The notes: generated by a model not told the origin, from the letters alone. A stretch of 52,176 nucleotides of DNA from Opitutaceae bacterium (GCA_003151495.1 PLXR01000027.1:4403-56578), one strand, 5' to 3'. Counted from the stretch's first letter, positions 15,500 through 23,324 are shown. A program made the numbers and translations.

Positions 15500-15513
15500 G
15501 GGGGCCGTCCCCC
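15500..15513. terminator. GC-rich hairpin between convergent genes
   Basis: GGGGG at 15500-15504 and CCCCC at 15509-15513 with a four-base loop lie between the stops of the two convergent genes. There is no T-tract, so terminator activity is plausible but unproven. Confidence 0.35.
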
Positions 15514-15517
15514 GCGG

Positions 15518-17299
15518 TCAGGCCTCCCGGGCGTCGGCCGCGGGAAAGAACACCCGGAAGGTGGTTCCCTTCCCGGGGGCGCTCGAGACGCTGTGGAAGC
15601 CCCCGTGGCTCACGACGATCCCGTGGACGGTGGAGAGCCCGAGCCCCGTTCCGTGCTCCTCCCTCTTCGTCGTGAAGAAGGGATCCCAGATGTGCGCGAG
15701 CTTCTCCTCGGGGATCCCCATTCCGGTGTCCCTCACCTCGAACATGCCGAACCTGCCGGCCCGGCCGCCGGGCAGCGCCTCCGCCGCGGCGGCGTCCATG
15801 GCGCAGTTCGAGTAGCAGAGGCCGAGCGTGCCGCCGTCCGGCATCGCGTCGCGCGCGTTGATGCAGAGGTTGAGCAGCACCTGGTGGAGCTGGGTCGGGT
15901 TGCCGCTCATCGGCCACGGGTCCCTCGCGACGCTCAGCTCCAGGCGGATCGACTGCGAGAACGTGGTCCTCAGCAGCGACGCGAACTCTGTGAGCACGTG
16001 CTCGGGATTGAGCGTCACCCGGCCCTCATCAGTGCCGTGGGCGAAGGTCAGGATCTGCCTGACGAGCGCCTTCCCTCGCTTTGCGCTGGTCTCGACGGCC
16101 GCGAGCAGCTCCAAGCTCGCCTTGTCGTGCAGCTCCTCGCGGAGGATCGGCCCCACCATCAGCATGGGCGTCAGGACGTTGTTGAAGTCGTGGGCGATCC
16201 CGGCGGCGAGGAGCCCGAGGTTCTCGACGCGCTGGGTCCTCAGGAACTGCTCCTCGAAGCCCTTCTTCTCGGTGACGTCCTGGAGGGTCCCGGTCAGGCG
16301 GACGGGCCGCCCCTCGGGGTCCCTCTCTATGTCGCCGCGGGCCTCCAGCCACGCCATGCCGCCGCCCGGCCCCAGGAGGCGGAACTCGCTCACCTGCGCG
16401 GGGGGTGAGCCGGGCGGCGCCGAGTAGTAGCGGCCAAACGCCTCGCGGTCGTCGGGGTGGATCCTCCGCAGGACCTCCCCGTCCGGCGGGGGCCCCGACG
16501 CGGGCCTGCTCCCGAAGAGGCGGTGGAGCTCGTCCGACCAGACGCGCGCCGAGGTCGACAGCTCAAGCTCCCAGCTCCCGAGCCTCGCGCTCGCCTGCGC
16601 GGTCGCGAGCCGGGATTCGCTCTTCTTCAGGTCGTCGAGCTGCTGGTTGAGGACGAGCATCACGAGGCCGACCGAGAACCCCAGCACCCTCAGGAACCAC
16701 ACCATCGTCACCCAGTCGGGATTGTAGCCGTAGTAGTACTGGAAGGGATAGGCCACCGCGATCACCGCGTAGGGAACGCAGAACACGGTGGCGATCAGGG
16801 CTCCCGGCAGCCCGGTCCTCCTCCATACCCGGAACAGCCAGTAAAGGATGCAGAGGCGGCTGGCGGCCACCGGGATGAACTGGAAGACCTGATCAACGAA
16901 GACCCCGAGGAAGATGCTGTGGCCCGGGTCGACTCCCCGGCCGCGGAGGAGGCCTGGGAGCACGTACCGGTTGAATGCGACCAGCGGGACCGCCGCGCAC
17001 GCGTACCACCGCCCGAGCGTGCGCGGCAGGCGCACGCCGGCCAGGTCCGCGCACCCCGCCAGCAGGAACCAGTTCGCGAGGACCTGCAGGCAGTCGGATG
17101 CGGCAAACCAGTCGAACGTGACGGCATCCGGCACACCGGACGCCCTGAGCCGTATGAAGGCCCGGACCGCCTCGATCGCCCAGCTCCACGCCAGGCAGCG
17201 CGCGAACCTGCTCGGGTGCTGTCGGTCCAGGAAGTAGAACATGCCGGCGAACACGGCGTGCACCACGACGAGCAGGCGGAGGTAGGGGATCTCTTGCAT
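15518..17299 (-). CDS. Membrane-bound PAS sensor histidine kinase
   Basis: A 593-residue kinase from the ATG at 17299; a longer in-frame start adds only 17 charged residues before the first helix. About seven transmembrane helices occupy residues 5-225, a short coiled linker DLKKSESRLATAQ follows, then a PAS domain to about 350 ending TGTLQDVTEKK, a HisKA domain with phospho-His in AAGIAHDFNNVLTP, and an HATPase with NARDAMPDGG, DTGMGIPEE and GTGLGLSTVHGIV. The integral membrane part suggests it senses a membrane or membrane-soluble signal. No regulator is adjacent. It converges on the Tat-exported glycosidase, which is therefore flanked by two large sensor kinases. Confidence 0.85.
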   Translation of the reverse strand: MQEIPYLRLLVVVHAVFAGMFYFLDRQHPSRFARCLAWSWAIEAVRAFIRLRASGVPDAVTFDWFAASDCLQVLANWFLLAGCADLAGVRLPRTLGRWYACAAVPLVAFNRYVLPGLLRGRGVDPGHSIFLGVFVDQVFQFIPVAASRLCILYWLFRVWRRTGLPGALIATVFCVPYAVIAVAYPFQYYYGYNPDWVTMVWFLRVLGFSVGLVMLVLNQQLDDLKKSESRLATAQASARLGSWELELSTSARVWSDELHRLFGSRPASGPPPDGEVLRRIHPDDREAFGRYYSAPPGSPPAQVSEFRLLGPGGGMAWLEARGDIERDPEGRPVRLTGTLQDVTEKKGFEEQFLRTQRVENLGLLAAGIAHDFNNVLTPMLMVGPILREELHDKASLELLAAVETSAKRGKALVRQILTFAHGTDEGRVTLNPEHVLTEFASLLRTTFSQSIRLELSVARDPWPMSGNPTQLHQVLLNLCINARDAMPDGGTLGLCYSNCAMDAAAAEALPGGRAGRFGMFEVRDTGMGIPEEKLAHIWDPFFTTKREEHGTGLGLSTVHGIVVSHGGFHSVSSAPGKGTTFRVFFPAADAREA

Positions 17300-17717
17300 C
17301 GGGCGGGGCTCAGGTCCCGTCGCGAGGGCCGGCGCCACGCGGCCCCGCACCCGCGGCTCCCCGGCTCGGGGCGCGCAAGGCGGTGCCCTGGCTCGGGGCG
17401 TGCTCGGGCCCTGTGTGGGTGTGGGGGGTCACAGGCGCTTTCCTGGCTCGGCGATTTCGCGGTGTCGCGAAACAGGGGGTAACTCGGTCAACTCCGCGAA
17501 ATTACCGCGGGGTCACGGCAAGGGCAAATTCCAATTGCCCCGGGGATGCCGGGAGGGGCCGTCGCAGCCGAAGATCCGCAGGACCAAGCCCATTCCAAGT
17601 CAATAAGGGATTCTAATGGTTGTCATCAGATTCTTGCTAACCCGGGACGCCCGCCGCAGATTTCCGGCGTTCGGCGTCCGTATTTTTCCCGTTGTGAACA
17701 CCCTGCGACTGCGTTCG
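17300..17717. other. Divergent intergenic region with two palindromes
   Basis: This 418-bp gap separates the divergent starts of the membrane kinase and the secreted orphan. It holds TTTCGCG/CGCGAAA with a four-base loop at 17455-17472 and CCGCG/CGCGG with loop AAATTAC at 17494-17510; the two share the word CGCGAAA. They could be operators for either promoter. The orphan gene's frame could start as early as 17616, but that N terminus is not signal-like. Nothing else is seen. Confidence 0.4.
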
Positions 17718-18677
17718 ATGGCAAGGCTCGCCCTGGCATGCGCCGCATGCGCGGGTGCGGCCTGCCCGTCCCGTGCGTTCTCGACCCGGGACCAGGTGAC
17801 GGCGATCTCGGCCCGGGCAAGCGATGACTATGTGCGGGCGACGCTTCCGGAAGGGGGCCTGAAACCCGAGTACTACGCCTTCGCGGAGGGGGGCCACTGG
17901 ACGGGCGCCGTGTCCGACGCCTCCATCGACGGCCTCAAGTTCATCGAGGTGGCCCGCGCCATTGCGGGGCCCCTCAAGGACCAGGCGTACCTTCCGGCCC
18001 GCGACGCGCAGAAGACCAACCTCCTGATCGTGGTCTACTGGGGAAGGACGCGGACGGCGGAGTCGACGAAGGACTCCATGGCCGTCCAGAACCTGGCGAA
18101 GGAGAGCTCCAACCTCGCAGGTGCGACAGGCTCCCTCCAGCAGAAACAGATCGCGCAGGCCGATGCCATCGGGATGTCCGGGCCCGGGATGGTGTGCGGG
18201 CACATCCAGGCCTCGACCGACTTCGAGCTGATCAACTCCAAGATAAGCGCGGACAACTCTACCTCGAGCGCCATGGCGGTCGTGTCGGCGGGGAACAGCC
18301 AGCGCGACCAGGTCGACGCCCGGAACGCGCTCATGCTCGGGTTCGACACGGCGTGGAAGGACACGGAGGGCCTCGCGGGCACGCCCCTCGCGCACAGGCG
18401 CGAGGACCTCATCATGGAGCTCGAGCAGCAGCGCTACTTCGTCGTGCTGATGGCCTATGACTTCCAGCTGATGTGGAAGGAGAAGAAGCACAAGCTCCTC
18501 TGGGAGACGCGCTACAGCGTCCCCGAGCGCGGCACCAGCTTCGACAAGTACCTCGTGTCCATGACGAGGCGCGCCTCGCAGTACTTCGGGAGGAACAGCC
18601 GCGGGCTGATGCACCTCGACCTGCCGGAGGGCCACGTCGAAGTGGGCGAGGTCAAGTCGCTGGGCGCGCTGCCCTGA
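17718..18677 (+). CDS. Orphan secreted protein, family not recognised
   Basis: A 319-residue protein from the ATG at 17718, chosen because it begins a normal signal peptide (MARLALACAACAGAACPSRA). The mature part starts with TRDQVTAISARASDDYVRA and contains a strand TNLLIVVYWGRTRT, a polar Ser/Gln/Asn-rich middle (SSNLAGATGSLQQKQ, SADNSTSSAM) and an alpha-rich C-terminal part with YFVVLMAYDFQLMWKEKKH and LLWETRYSVPERGTSF. The ending of that region (WETRYS...) recalls outer-membrane-associated DUF4136-like proteins, but the match is too weak to claim. An in-frame start at 17616 is possible. Confidence 0.55.
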   Translation: MARLALACAACAGAACPSRAFSTRDQVTAISARASDDYVRATLPEGGLKPEYYAFAEGGHWTGAVSDASIDGLKFIEVARAIAGPLKDQAYLPARDAQKTNLLIVVYWGRTRTAESTKDSMAVQNLAKESSNLAGATGSLQQKQIAQADAIGMSGPGMVCGHIQASTDFELINSKISADNSTSSAMAVVSAGNSQRDQVDARNALMLGFDTAWKDTEGLAGTPLAHRREDLIMELEQQRYFVVLMAYDFQLMWKEKKHKLLWETRYSVPERGTSFDKYLVSMTRRASQYFGRNSRGLMHLDLPEGHVEVGEVKSLGALP

Positions 18678-18842
18678 CGGCCGGGCCGTCCCGAAGCGGC
18701 ACCGGGATCCCCGGCGGCCCCCCGGAGGGAGCTGCCGATTGGAGAGAAGCGGTTTCTCGGACGCACCTCAATGGGGATGAATCCGGGAAGGGGTGGCAGG
18801 TCGGGCAACACGGGCTCGCGGCTCCTGTCCGGAGCAACCGAC

Positions 18843-19057
18843 GAAATTGCTCGTCACCCCATTTTACGGCTCCGTAGTGGCCCCCTCCCGTCTTTGGACG
18901 GCAAGATAGCTCAGTAGGCAGAGCAGGGGACTGAAAAGACGAAACCGACTTTTTGGCCTGTTTCATCCCGGGTAATCTAACATGTCAATTCGTTGGATAC
19001 GGGAATTCTCGGACAAGGAGCGCATCATCCACGGTCATCCTGAAGGGGCCCAGATTT
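18843..19057 (+). repeat. Attachment-type repeat A with 5' half of tRNA-Phe
   Basis: This is copy A of a repeated unit: 57 bp upstream sequence beginning GAAATTGCTCGTCACCCC, then 38 bases identical or nearly so to the 5' half of tRNA-Phe (18900-18937, through the anticodon GAA). The sequence then leaves the tRNA with GACGAAACCGACTTTTT and continues for about 120 bp with similarity to copy B. The 3' half of the tRNA is absent, so this is not a functional tRNA gene. It marks the left edge of the first inserted module. The 165 bases before it (18678-18842) contain no gene. Confidence 0.75.
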
Positions 19058-19108
19058 CGGAACCGGTTGACAACATTTTGAGGCGCACTTGACATAACTG
19101 CCGGTATG

Positions 19109-19124
19109 TATCTACATGTAGATA
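19109..19124. promoter_or_regulatory. 16-bp perfect palindrome at the vapB start (probable operator)
   Basis: TATCTACATGTAGATA is self-complementary over all 16 bases and ends on the first base of the ATG at 19124. A TTGACA lies at 19089-19094. Location and symmetry fit autorepression by the antitoxin. The palindrome also argues for the start at 19124 over the ATG at 19106, which would put the operator inside the gene. Confidence 0.5.
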
Positions 19125-19375
19125 TGCCGGCCACGCCAACCCGCGCTAAGCTCTTTCGTCACGGTGGATCTCAAGCCGCCAGATTGCCTCGCGAATTTCG
19201 CCTACCAGGCACTGAAGCAGCAATTTCTCATACTCCTAACGGCGGTGTTTTGCTTGAGCCCTTGGATGCCGATTTCGAGGCCAGACGTCGGCGTTTCATT
19301 GCCCTCGCCGGTTCATGTCCCGACCTCCTTGACGTTCCGCCACACTCTGTTCCCGACATTCCTCGTGACGAATGA
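19124..19375 (+). CDS. vapB: VapB-type antitoxin, AbrB/SpoVT-like (tRNA-Phe module 1)
   Basis: An 83-residue antitoxin with a swapped-hairpin AbrB-like N-terminal DNA-binding domain: TRAKLFRHGGSQAARLPREFRLPG is the characteristic strand-helix-strand with the Gly-x-Ser-Gln-Ala turn, and an acidic C terminus follows (DFEARRRRFIALAG to SVPDIPRDE). The start codon overlaps a 16-bp palindrome, and the stop overlaps the toxin start by four bases. It is unrelated in fold to the RHH VapB in the integron array. Together with its toxin it fills the first inserted module. Confidence 0.8.
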   Translation: MPATPTRAKLFRHGGSQAARLPREFRLPGTEAAISHTPNGGVLLEPLDADFEARRRRFIALAGSCPDLLDVPPHSVPDIPRDE

Positions 19376-19767
19376 CCTACCTGCCTGACACTAACGCTGT
19401 TTCCGCATACATGCGCGGAGACAATCCGAAGTTGGTGGAGAAAATGAAAGACTCCTTTGGCGAGCTTTGCCTGTCGGTTATTGTGCTAGCGGAGCGGGAA
19501 TTTGGCGTAACCAAGGGAACAAATGCGGGCGCTCGCTTAAAGCTCGCTGAACTGGCCCAGACTCTGCCGGTTGAACCGTTTACAAGGGACGATAGCACGC
19601 ATTATGCGGCTATTCGCCACGATCTTGAGGCGCGCGGCATTGGAATTGGGCCGATGGATACGCTGATCGCGGCGCAAGCCTTGCGCCTCGGGGCGACAGT
19701 TGTTACACGAAACGTCCGCGAGTTTAGACGCGTGAGCGGATTAAGGGTTGAGAATTGGCAGGAGTGA
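19372..19767 (+). CDS. vapC: VapC-type PIN-domain toxin (tRNA-Phe module 1)
   Basis: A 131-residue PIN domain. Catalytic acidic positions are visible in YLPDTNAVSAYM (Asp6), VLAEREFG, GIGPMDTLIAAQA and VVTRNVREFRR. VapC toxins are site-specific RNases. The antitoxin stop and toxin start overlap (ATGA). The gene ends about 20 bases before copy B of the tRNA-derived repeat, so the toxin is packed against the right edge of its module. Confidence 0.87.
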   Translation: MTYLPDTNAVSAYMRGDNPKLVEKMKDSFGELCLSVIVLAEREFGVTKGTNAGARLKLAELAQTLPVEPFTRDDSTHYAAIRHDLEARGIGIGPMDTLIAAQALRLGATVVTRNVREFRRVSGLRVENWQE

Positions 19768-19787
19768 CGCCGGTCTGGAACACAGGC

Positions 19788-20005
19788 GAAATTGCTCGTC
19801 ACCCCATTTTACGGCTCCGTAGTGGCCCTCTCTCGTCTTTGGACGGCAAGATAGCTCAGCTGGCAGAGCAGGGGACTGAAAAGACGAAACCGACTTTTCG
19901 GCCTGTTTCATCCCGGGTCGTCCAGCGTGTTAATTCGTTGAAAAAGCGGGACTCAGGGAATCAGGTTTTGATCCTGAGTCATCCTCAAGAGGCCTAAATT
20001 CTAGC
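19788..20005 (+). repeat. Attachment-type repeat B with 5' half of tRNA-Phe
   Basis: This copy has the same plan as copy A. GAAATTGCTCGTCACCCC begins 57 bases before the tRNA half at 19845-19882, and GACGAAACCGACTTTTC and about 120 bp of similar sequence follow, ending near GTCATCCTCAAGAGGCC. It serves as the right edge of module 1 and the left edge of module 2. The 3' tRNA half is missing. Confidence 0.77.
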
Positions 20006-20074
20006 AAGGGGTGACAACAAATGGAATATGGAGAGGGAAGGCGAACGGGCTTGCATTTGGAGCGATTCCAATCA

Positions 20075-20087
20075 GGTTGAATCAACC
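20075..20087. promoter_or_regulatory. 13-bp palindrome just before the RHH gene (possible operator)
   Basis: GGTTGA-A-TCAACC at 20075-20087 is a perfect inverted repeat five bases before the ATG at 20093, followed by TTTT. Its position parallels the palindrome in module 1 and suits autorepression by the ribbon-helix-helix protein it precedes. Confidence 0.4.
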
Positions 20088-20092
20088 TTTTC

Positions 20093-20488
20093 ATGCCCAA
20101 CCAACTTTCCAGAACTAAGCGGCGCCATAGTATCGCCGAGCATAGGGCTGTACTGGCCTCGATTGAGACAATCGCGCGCTGCGAGGATCGAACGGTCGTC
20201 GACGTCCTTCGTGAGGCGATTCGTGAGTTGATAAAGAGATGGGCGAAAGATCCTTCACATGCTGAGCTGCTTCGCTCGGAGGTTTGGAATCTTGCGCCCC
20301 GAATTCCCACAAAGATTCGCACGCCTGCCCAGGTTTCCCGTTTTAAGCGCGAGCAACGCGAATTCGATCAAGTGATCCTCGATCTAGGTCTTGCCGCACC
20401 CATGGAAATTGAGGCGCGCAATTCGATCGCTCACCCTGATCAGCCCATTCGTTTGATCGGTTTCGAAGATGCCCACGCCCCACGCTGA
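20093..20488 (+). CDS. Ribbon-helix-helix protein, candidate antitoxin (tRNA-Phe module 2)
   Basis: A 131-residue protein. Residues about 10-48 fit a CopG/Arc-type RHH module: strand RRHSIAEH, helix LASIETIARCED, then the turn RTVVDVLREAIRELIKR. The C-terminal 80 residues are polar and probably bind the partner, as in antitoxins. Its 3' end overlaps the nucleotidyltransferase gene by 20 bases in another frame. Antitoxin identity is inferred from fold, size, order, overlap and the upstream palindrome. Confidence 0.55.
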   Translation: MPNQLSRTKRRHSIAEHRAVLASIETIARCEDRTVVDVLREAIRELIKRWAKDPSHAELLRSEVWNLAPRIPTKIRTPAQVSRFKREQREFDQVILDLGLAAPMEIEARNSIAHPDQPIRLIGFEDAHAPR

Positions 20489-21212
20489 GGCGAGGCCGCG
20501 TCCCCCGGCTGACTTCGCGGCACTTTTGGACACCGAAGTTCCGGTACTGCTGGTGGGGGGACAGGCAGTCAATCTTTGGGCTCTGTACTACAGGGATCGG
20601 ACCTCGGACCTTGCCCCGTTTGTGTCCCGAGATGCGGATGTGCTCGGGGATCAGGAGACCCTTGCCCAGCTGGGAAGGGCGATCGGCGTCAATCCAACGT
20701 TCTTTCCAATTCACCCACCGTCAAACGAGATTGGATTCGTCGTCACGAAAGATCCCGCAGGGCTTCCCCTGCTGGTCGAAGTTCTGCGCTACGTCAACGG
20801 AGTAACGAATGAGGAGCTCCGCGAGCCCGTCTATGAATTTGCGGTGGGTCGGAAGCCTGTAACGCTGCGGGTGCCCGGGCCGATCGCTTTACTAAAGGCC
20901 AAGATCTCGAACGTTGCGGTTATTAAGCAGACGGGCCGTCAGGATGCGCGGCACGTTGCGATTCTTGCACGAGTTCTTCCTGTGCATCTTGCCGATCTTC
21001 AAAATGCGGCAATATCTGGACGAATCGCGGAGCGAAAGTTGCTCGATTCCGTCGAACAACTTGTAGCCATTGTTACCGATCAGACGGCTCAGAGGATCCT
21101 TATGGATCTAGGATTGAAGCCCGCCGCGTTCTTTTCGGAGCTTACCGGGGAGCAATTGCCGAGACTTAGAGGATTTCTTGAGAAACGGCTTCCAAGACTC
21201 TTCCTTGGCTAG
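20469..21212 (+). CDS. Nucleotidyltransferase-fold protein, candidate toxin (tRNA-Phe module 2)
   Basis: A 247-residue protein with the NTase superfamily signature: VPVLLVGGQAVNLWALYY (Gly30-Gly31), the metal pair Asp55/Asp57 in SRDADVLGD, and a likely third acid at Glu104 in LLVEVLRYV. Then comes the PIALLKAKISNVA and GRQDARHVAIL helix region that AbiEii/MenA-like toxins share. Such toxins transfer nucleotides to tRNA or other targets. The C-terminal third is helical and unassigned. Partner and position (adjacent RHH gene, module packed between tRNA-derived repeats) suggest a toxin-antitoxin or abortive infection system. The activity is an inference. Confidence 0.6.
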   Translation: MPTPHAEARPRPPADFAALLDTEVPVLLVGGQAVNLWALYYRDRTSDLAPFVSRDADVLGDQETLAQLGRAIGVNPTFFPIHPPSNEIGFVVTKDPAGLPLLVEVLRYVNGVTNEELREPVYEFAVGRKPVTLRVPGPIALLKAKISNVAVIKQTGRQDARHVAILARVLPVHLADLQNAAISGRIAERKLLDSVEQLVAIVTDQTAQRILMDLGLKPAAFFSELTGEQLPRLRGFLEKRLPRLFLG

Positions 21213-21220
21213 AACGGAGT

Positions 21221-21277
21221 GAAATTGCTTGTCACCCCACTTTACGGCTCCGTAATAGCCCCCTTTCGTCTTTGGAC
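21221..21277 (+). repeat. Upstream segment of repeat C (tRNA-Phe leader)
   Basis: These 57 bases before the intact tRNA correspond to the leaders of copies A and B (GAAATTGCTTGTCACCCC at the left end, TCTTTGGAC before the tRNA). The leader probably carries the tRNA promoter. Conservation with exact spacing in all three copies defines the repeat's left boundary at GAAATTGC. Confidence 0.7.
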
Positions 21278-21353
<76 letters not shown>

Positions 21354-21567
21354 TCTTCAGGCGCTGCTGGAAGTGATTGCCAAGAGGCCTGTTGGAAAGG
21401 CCCAGCGGAAGGGCCTGACGGAGGCCGTGGAGCTGGTTCGGGAACGCAAACCCATGCCCTGGCTCCGCCGTGGAGTCGGGTTTCACCCCATATGCCGAGG
21501 TCGCGATTGAGTCTATTTTCCTCGGCCAGTGAAGTCCGTCACTCGCCACGAATGGTCCCTTTGAGTC
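21354..21567. other. Intergenic stretch after tRNA-Phe
   Basis: These 214 bp lie between the tRNA and the response regulator. A frame of about 50 codons (MPWLRRGVGF near its end) lacks a start and a ribosome binding site and could be an old gene remnant. Nothing else is supported. Confidence 0.3.
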
Positions 21568-22074
21568 ATGCCATCGACCCCTGAAACTTCAACCCTTCCC
21601 GCGGCCGAAACCGGAGGACGGGATGAAACGGAAGGCGTGGAGGGACAGGCTGAGTTTTCGTTCTCCCTTGGAATCCCATGGGTGAGCGATTTGCCGCCCA
21701 AGCACATCCTGGTCGTCGACGACGACCAGACCATTAGGGAGCTGGTGGCCGTTTCCGTCGCGCGGACCGGCTATCGCGTGGACACGGCTGGAGACGGTGA
21801 GGAAGGTTGGCGCGCGCTTTGCAGGAACCGCTACGACCTGGTGATCACCGATCACCACATGCCCCGGCTTTCCGGCCTCAACATGATCAAGCGGCTCAGG
21901 TCCGTCTCCGACGAGCCGCCCTGCATCCTCATCTCCGGGGATCTCCCCACGCCCGAGTCGGCGGTGCGGGAGATAATCCGGCGTGGCGCGGTCATGGCGA
22001 AGCCCTTTTCGACCGAGGAGCTGATCGAGCAGGTCTACAGCCTCCTCTTGCACGGCGGCTGCATGGAGGCGTGA
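21568..22074 (+). CDS. Single-domain response regulator (receiver only)
   Basis: A 168-residue protein whose residues about 45-165 form one receiver domain: HILVVDDDQTIREL supplies the acidic pocket, Asp95 in LVITDHHMPR is the phospho-acceptor, and Lys in VMAKPFSTEEL completes the site. There is no output domain, so it acts by protein contact or phosphotransfer. The 44-residue N-terminal extension is low complexity, and the start might lie further in. It converges on a histidine kinase gene 38 bases away that has no other regulator nearby, making the two likely partners. Confidence 0.8.
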   Translation: MPSTPETSTLPAAETGGRDETEGVEGQAEFSFSLGIPWVSDLPPKHILVVDDDQTIRELVAVSVARTGYRVDTAGDGEEGWRALCRNRYDLVITDHHMPRLSGLNMIKRLRSVSDEPPCILISGDLPTPESAVREIIRRGAVMAKPFSTEELIEQVYSLLLHGGCMEA

Positions 22075-22086
22075 GCCCCGAGAAGT

Positions 22087-22104
22087 CCCGGGACATGGCC
22101 CGGG
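22087..22104. terminator. Hairpin between convergent regulator and kinase
   Basis: CCCGGG at 22087-22092 and CCCGGG at 22099-22104 form a six-pair stem with loop ACATGG between two convergent stops. It has no T-tract. It may act as a bidirectional terminator. Confidence 0.4.
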
Positions 22105-22112
22105 CCCCCGCT

Positions 22113-23324
22113 TCAGTTTGAAGCCACGGACCCGTGAGCGAGGGGCACCAGCACCTCTATCTCGGTGCCTGAGCGATCCGCCGAGCTCAGCGTGAGCGTG
22201 CCCCCTACGCAGATTGCCCTCTCATGCATGCTGAGGAGACCCAGCCCACCCCTGCCCTTCCCCTTGTCCGGGCCGCGGTCCGCGTTGAATCCCACCCCGT
22301 CGTCGTTGATCGCGAACCTGATGAATTCGCCCTGCCGGCCCAGGCGAACCGATACGTTTCGGGCCGATGCGTGCTTTTCAACATTCCTGAGGGCCTCCTG
22401 GAGAATTCGGAAGAACGCCAGCTCGATGTCTGCGGCCAGCGGCGCCTTCAGCTGGGTGCACGTGAGCTTAACGGAGACACCGGTCCTGTTCTCGAATTCT
22501 GCGCTCGTGTCTCCCATCGCGGCGACCAGGCCGAGGTTCTCAAGCACGTTCGGCCCTAGGTTGTGGGATATGCGGTCTACCTCCTCGGCGGTCCTGCTGA
22601 GCAGCTCCCGGAGCTTAATCGCCTCAATCTTCGATGTCCCTTCGTGCGGGGAAAGCTTCTCCGCCAGTGCCTGGCTCCTGAAGAGCACGGCGCAGATGAG
22701 CTGGGTGATGTTGTCGTGAAGCTCATAGGCCACTCGCCCGCGCTCGGCTTCCTGCACCTGCACCACCCTGTGCGTCAGCGCCCGAAGCATCTCCTCGGTC
22801 CTTCGGGCCTCAGTCATGTCCGTCACCACCATGCCGACGGTGGCGCGGCGGGTTCCGTTTTTCGCCAGCGGCTTTAGGGATATCTGGACGGGAAGCTTGG
22901 AGCCGTCGCTGGCGATGAGGAGAACCTGGAATTTCAGGCCGGAAGCGCCGACCCGCTTCAGGGATTTTCGGAGCATCAGCCGGTCGTCGGCCGAGAGGTA
23001 GCGCCGAAACGACCCCCCGATGACCTTTTCGAGCCGGCTCTTGACCATGCGGGCGAAGCAATGGTTAGCATACAGGATCATCTTGTCGGGCGTGAGCGTC
23101 AGGGCCCCCTCGTTCATGGACTCGATGAGGACGCGGTAGACCTGCTCGGCGCCCTGGAGCGTGAACACCTGCGGACCCCGCTTGCCGACGACAACCACCG
23201 CATCCACCTCCCCGCTGCGTATGGCGCGCAGCGCCTCGTTCGCCTCGGCAAGAGCCGAGCGGAGCCTGGCAAGCTCGCCCGGTTGCGCGCGGGGCGCACG
23301 GCTTTTTTGGCTCGCGCGTTTCAC
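22113..23324 (-). CDS. PAS sensor histidine kinase (HisKA_3 type), last gene of Kai operon
   Basis: A 403-residue soluble kinase. A short helical N terminus (LARLRSALAEANEALRAIRS) leads into a PAS domain at about 60-175 ending TDMTEARRTEE, then a HisKA_3 dimerisation domain with phospho-His203 in RVAYELHDNITQLI, and an HATPase with FFRILQEALRNVEKH, DDGVGFNAD and GGLGLLSMHER. HisKA_3 kinases usually pair with NarL-type regulators. Its start overlaps the stop of the upstream kaiB by four bases, so it is part of the Kai operon and may read out KaiB/KaiC state, the role SasA plays in cyanobacteria. That role is an inference. Confidence 0.85.
   Translation of the reverse strand: MKRASQKSRAPRAQPGELARLRSALAEANEALRAIRSGEVDAVVVVGKRGPQVFTLQGAEQVYRVLIESMNEGALTLTPDKMILYANHCFARMVKSRLEKVIGGSFRRYLSADDRLMLRKSLKRVGASGLKFQVLLIASDGSKLPVQISLKPLAKNGTRRATVGMVVTDMTEARRTEEMLRALTHRVVQVQEAERGRVAYELHDNITQLICAVLFRSQALAEKLSPHEGTSKIEAIKLRELLSRTAEEVDRISHNLGPNVLENLGLVAAMGDTSAEFENRTGVSVKLTCTQLKAPLAADIELAFFRILQEALRNVEKHASARNVSVRLGRQGEFIRFAINDDGVGFNADRGPDKGKGRGGLGLLSMHERAICVGGTLTLSSADRSGTEIEVLVPLAHGSVASN

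Noticed and set aside
10716..15815. Plus-strand reading frame of about 1699 codons
   Set aside because: It is a shadow of the hybrid kinase and glycosidase genes in another frame, rich in Arg, Gly, Pro and Ala with no domain.
18900..18937. tRNA gene at copy A, and the equivalent at 19845-19882
   Set aside because: Only the 5' half matches tRNA-Phe. The acceptor 3' strand, anticodon 3' stem and T arm are missing, so these are truncated remnants.
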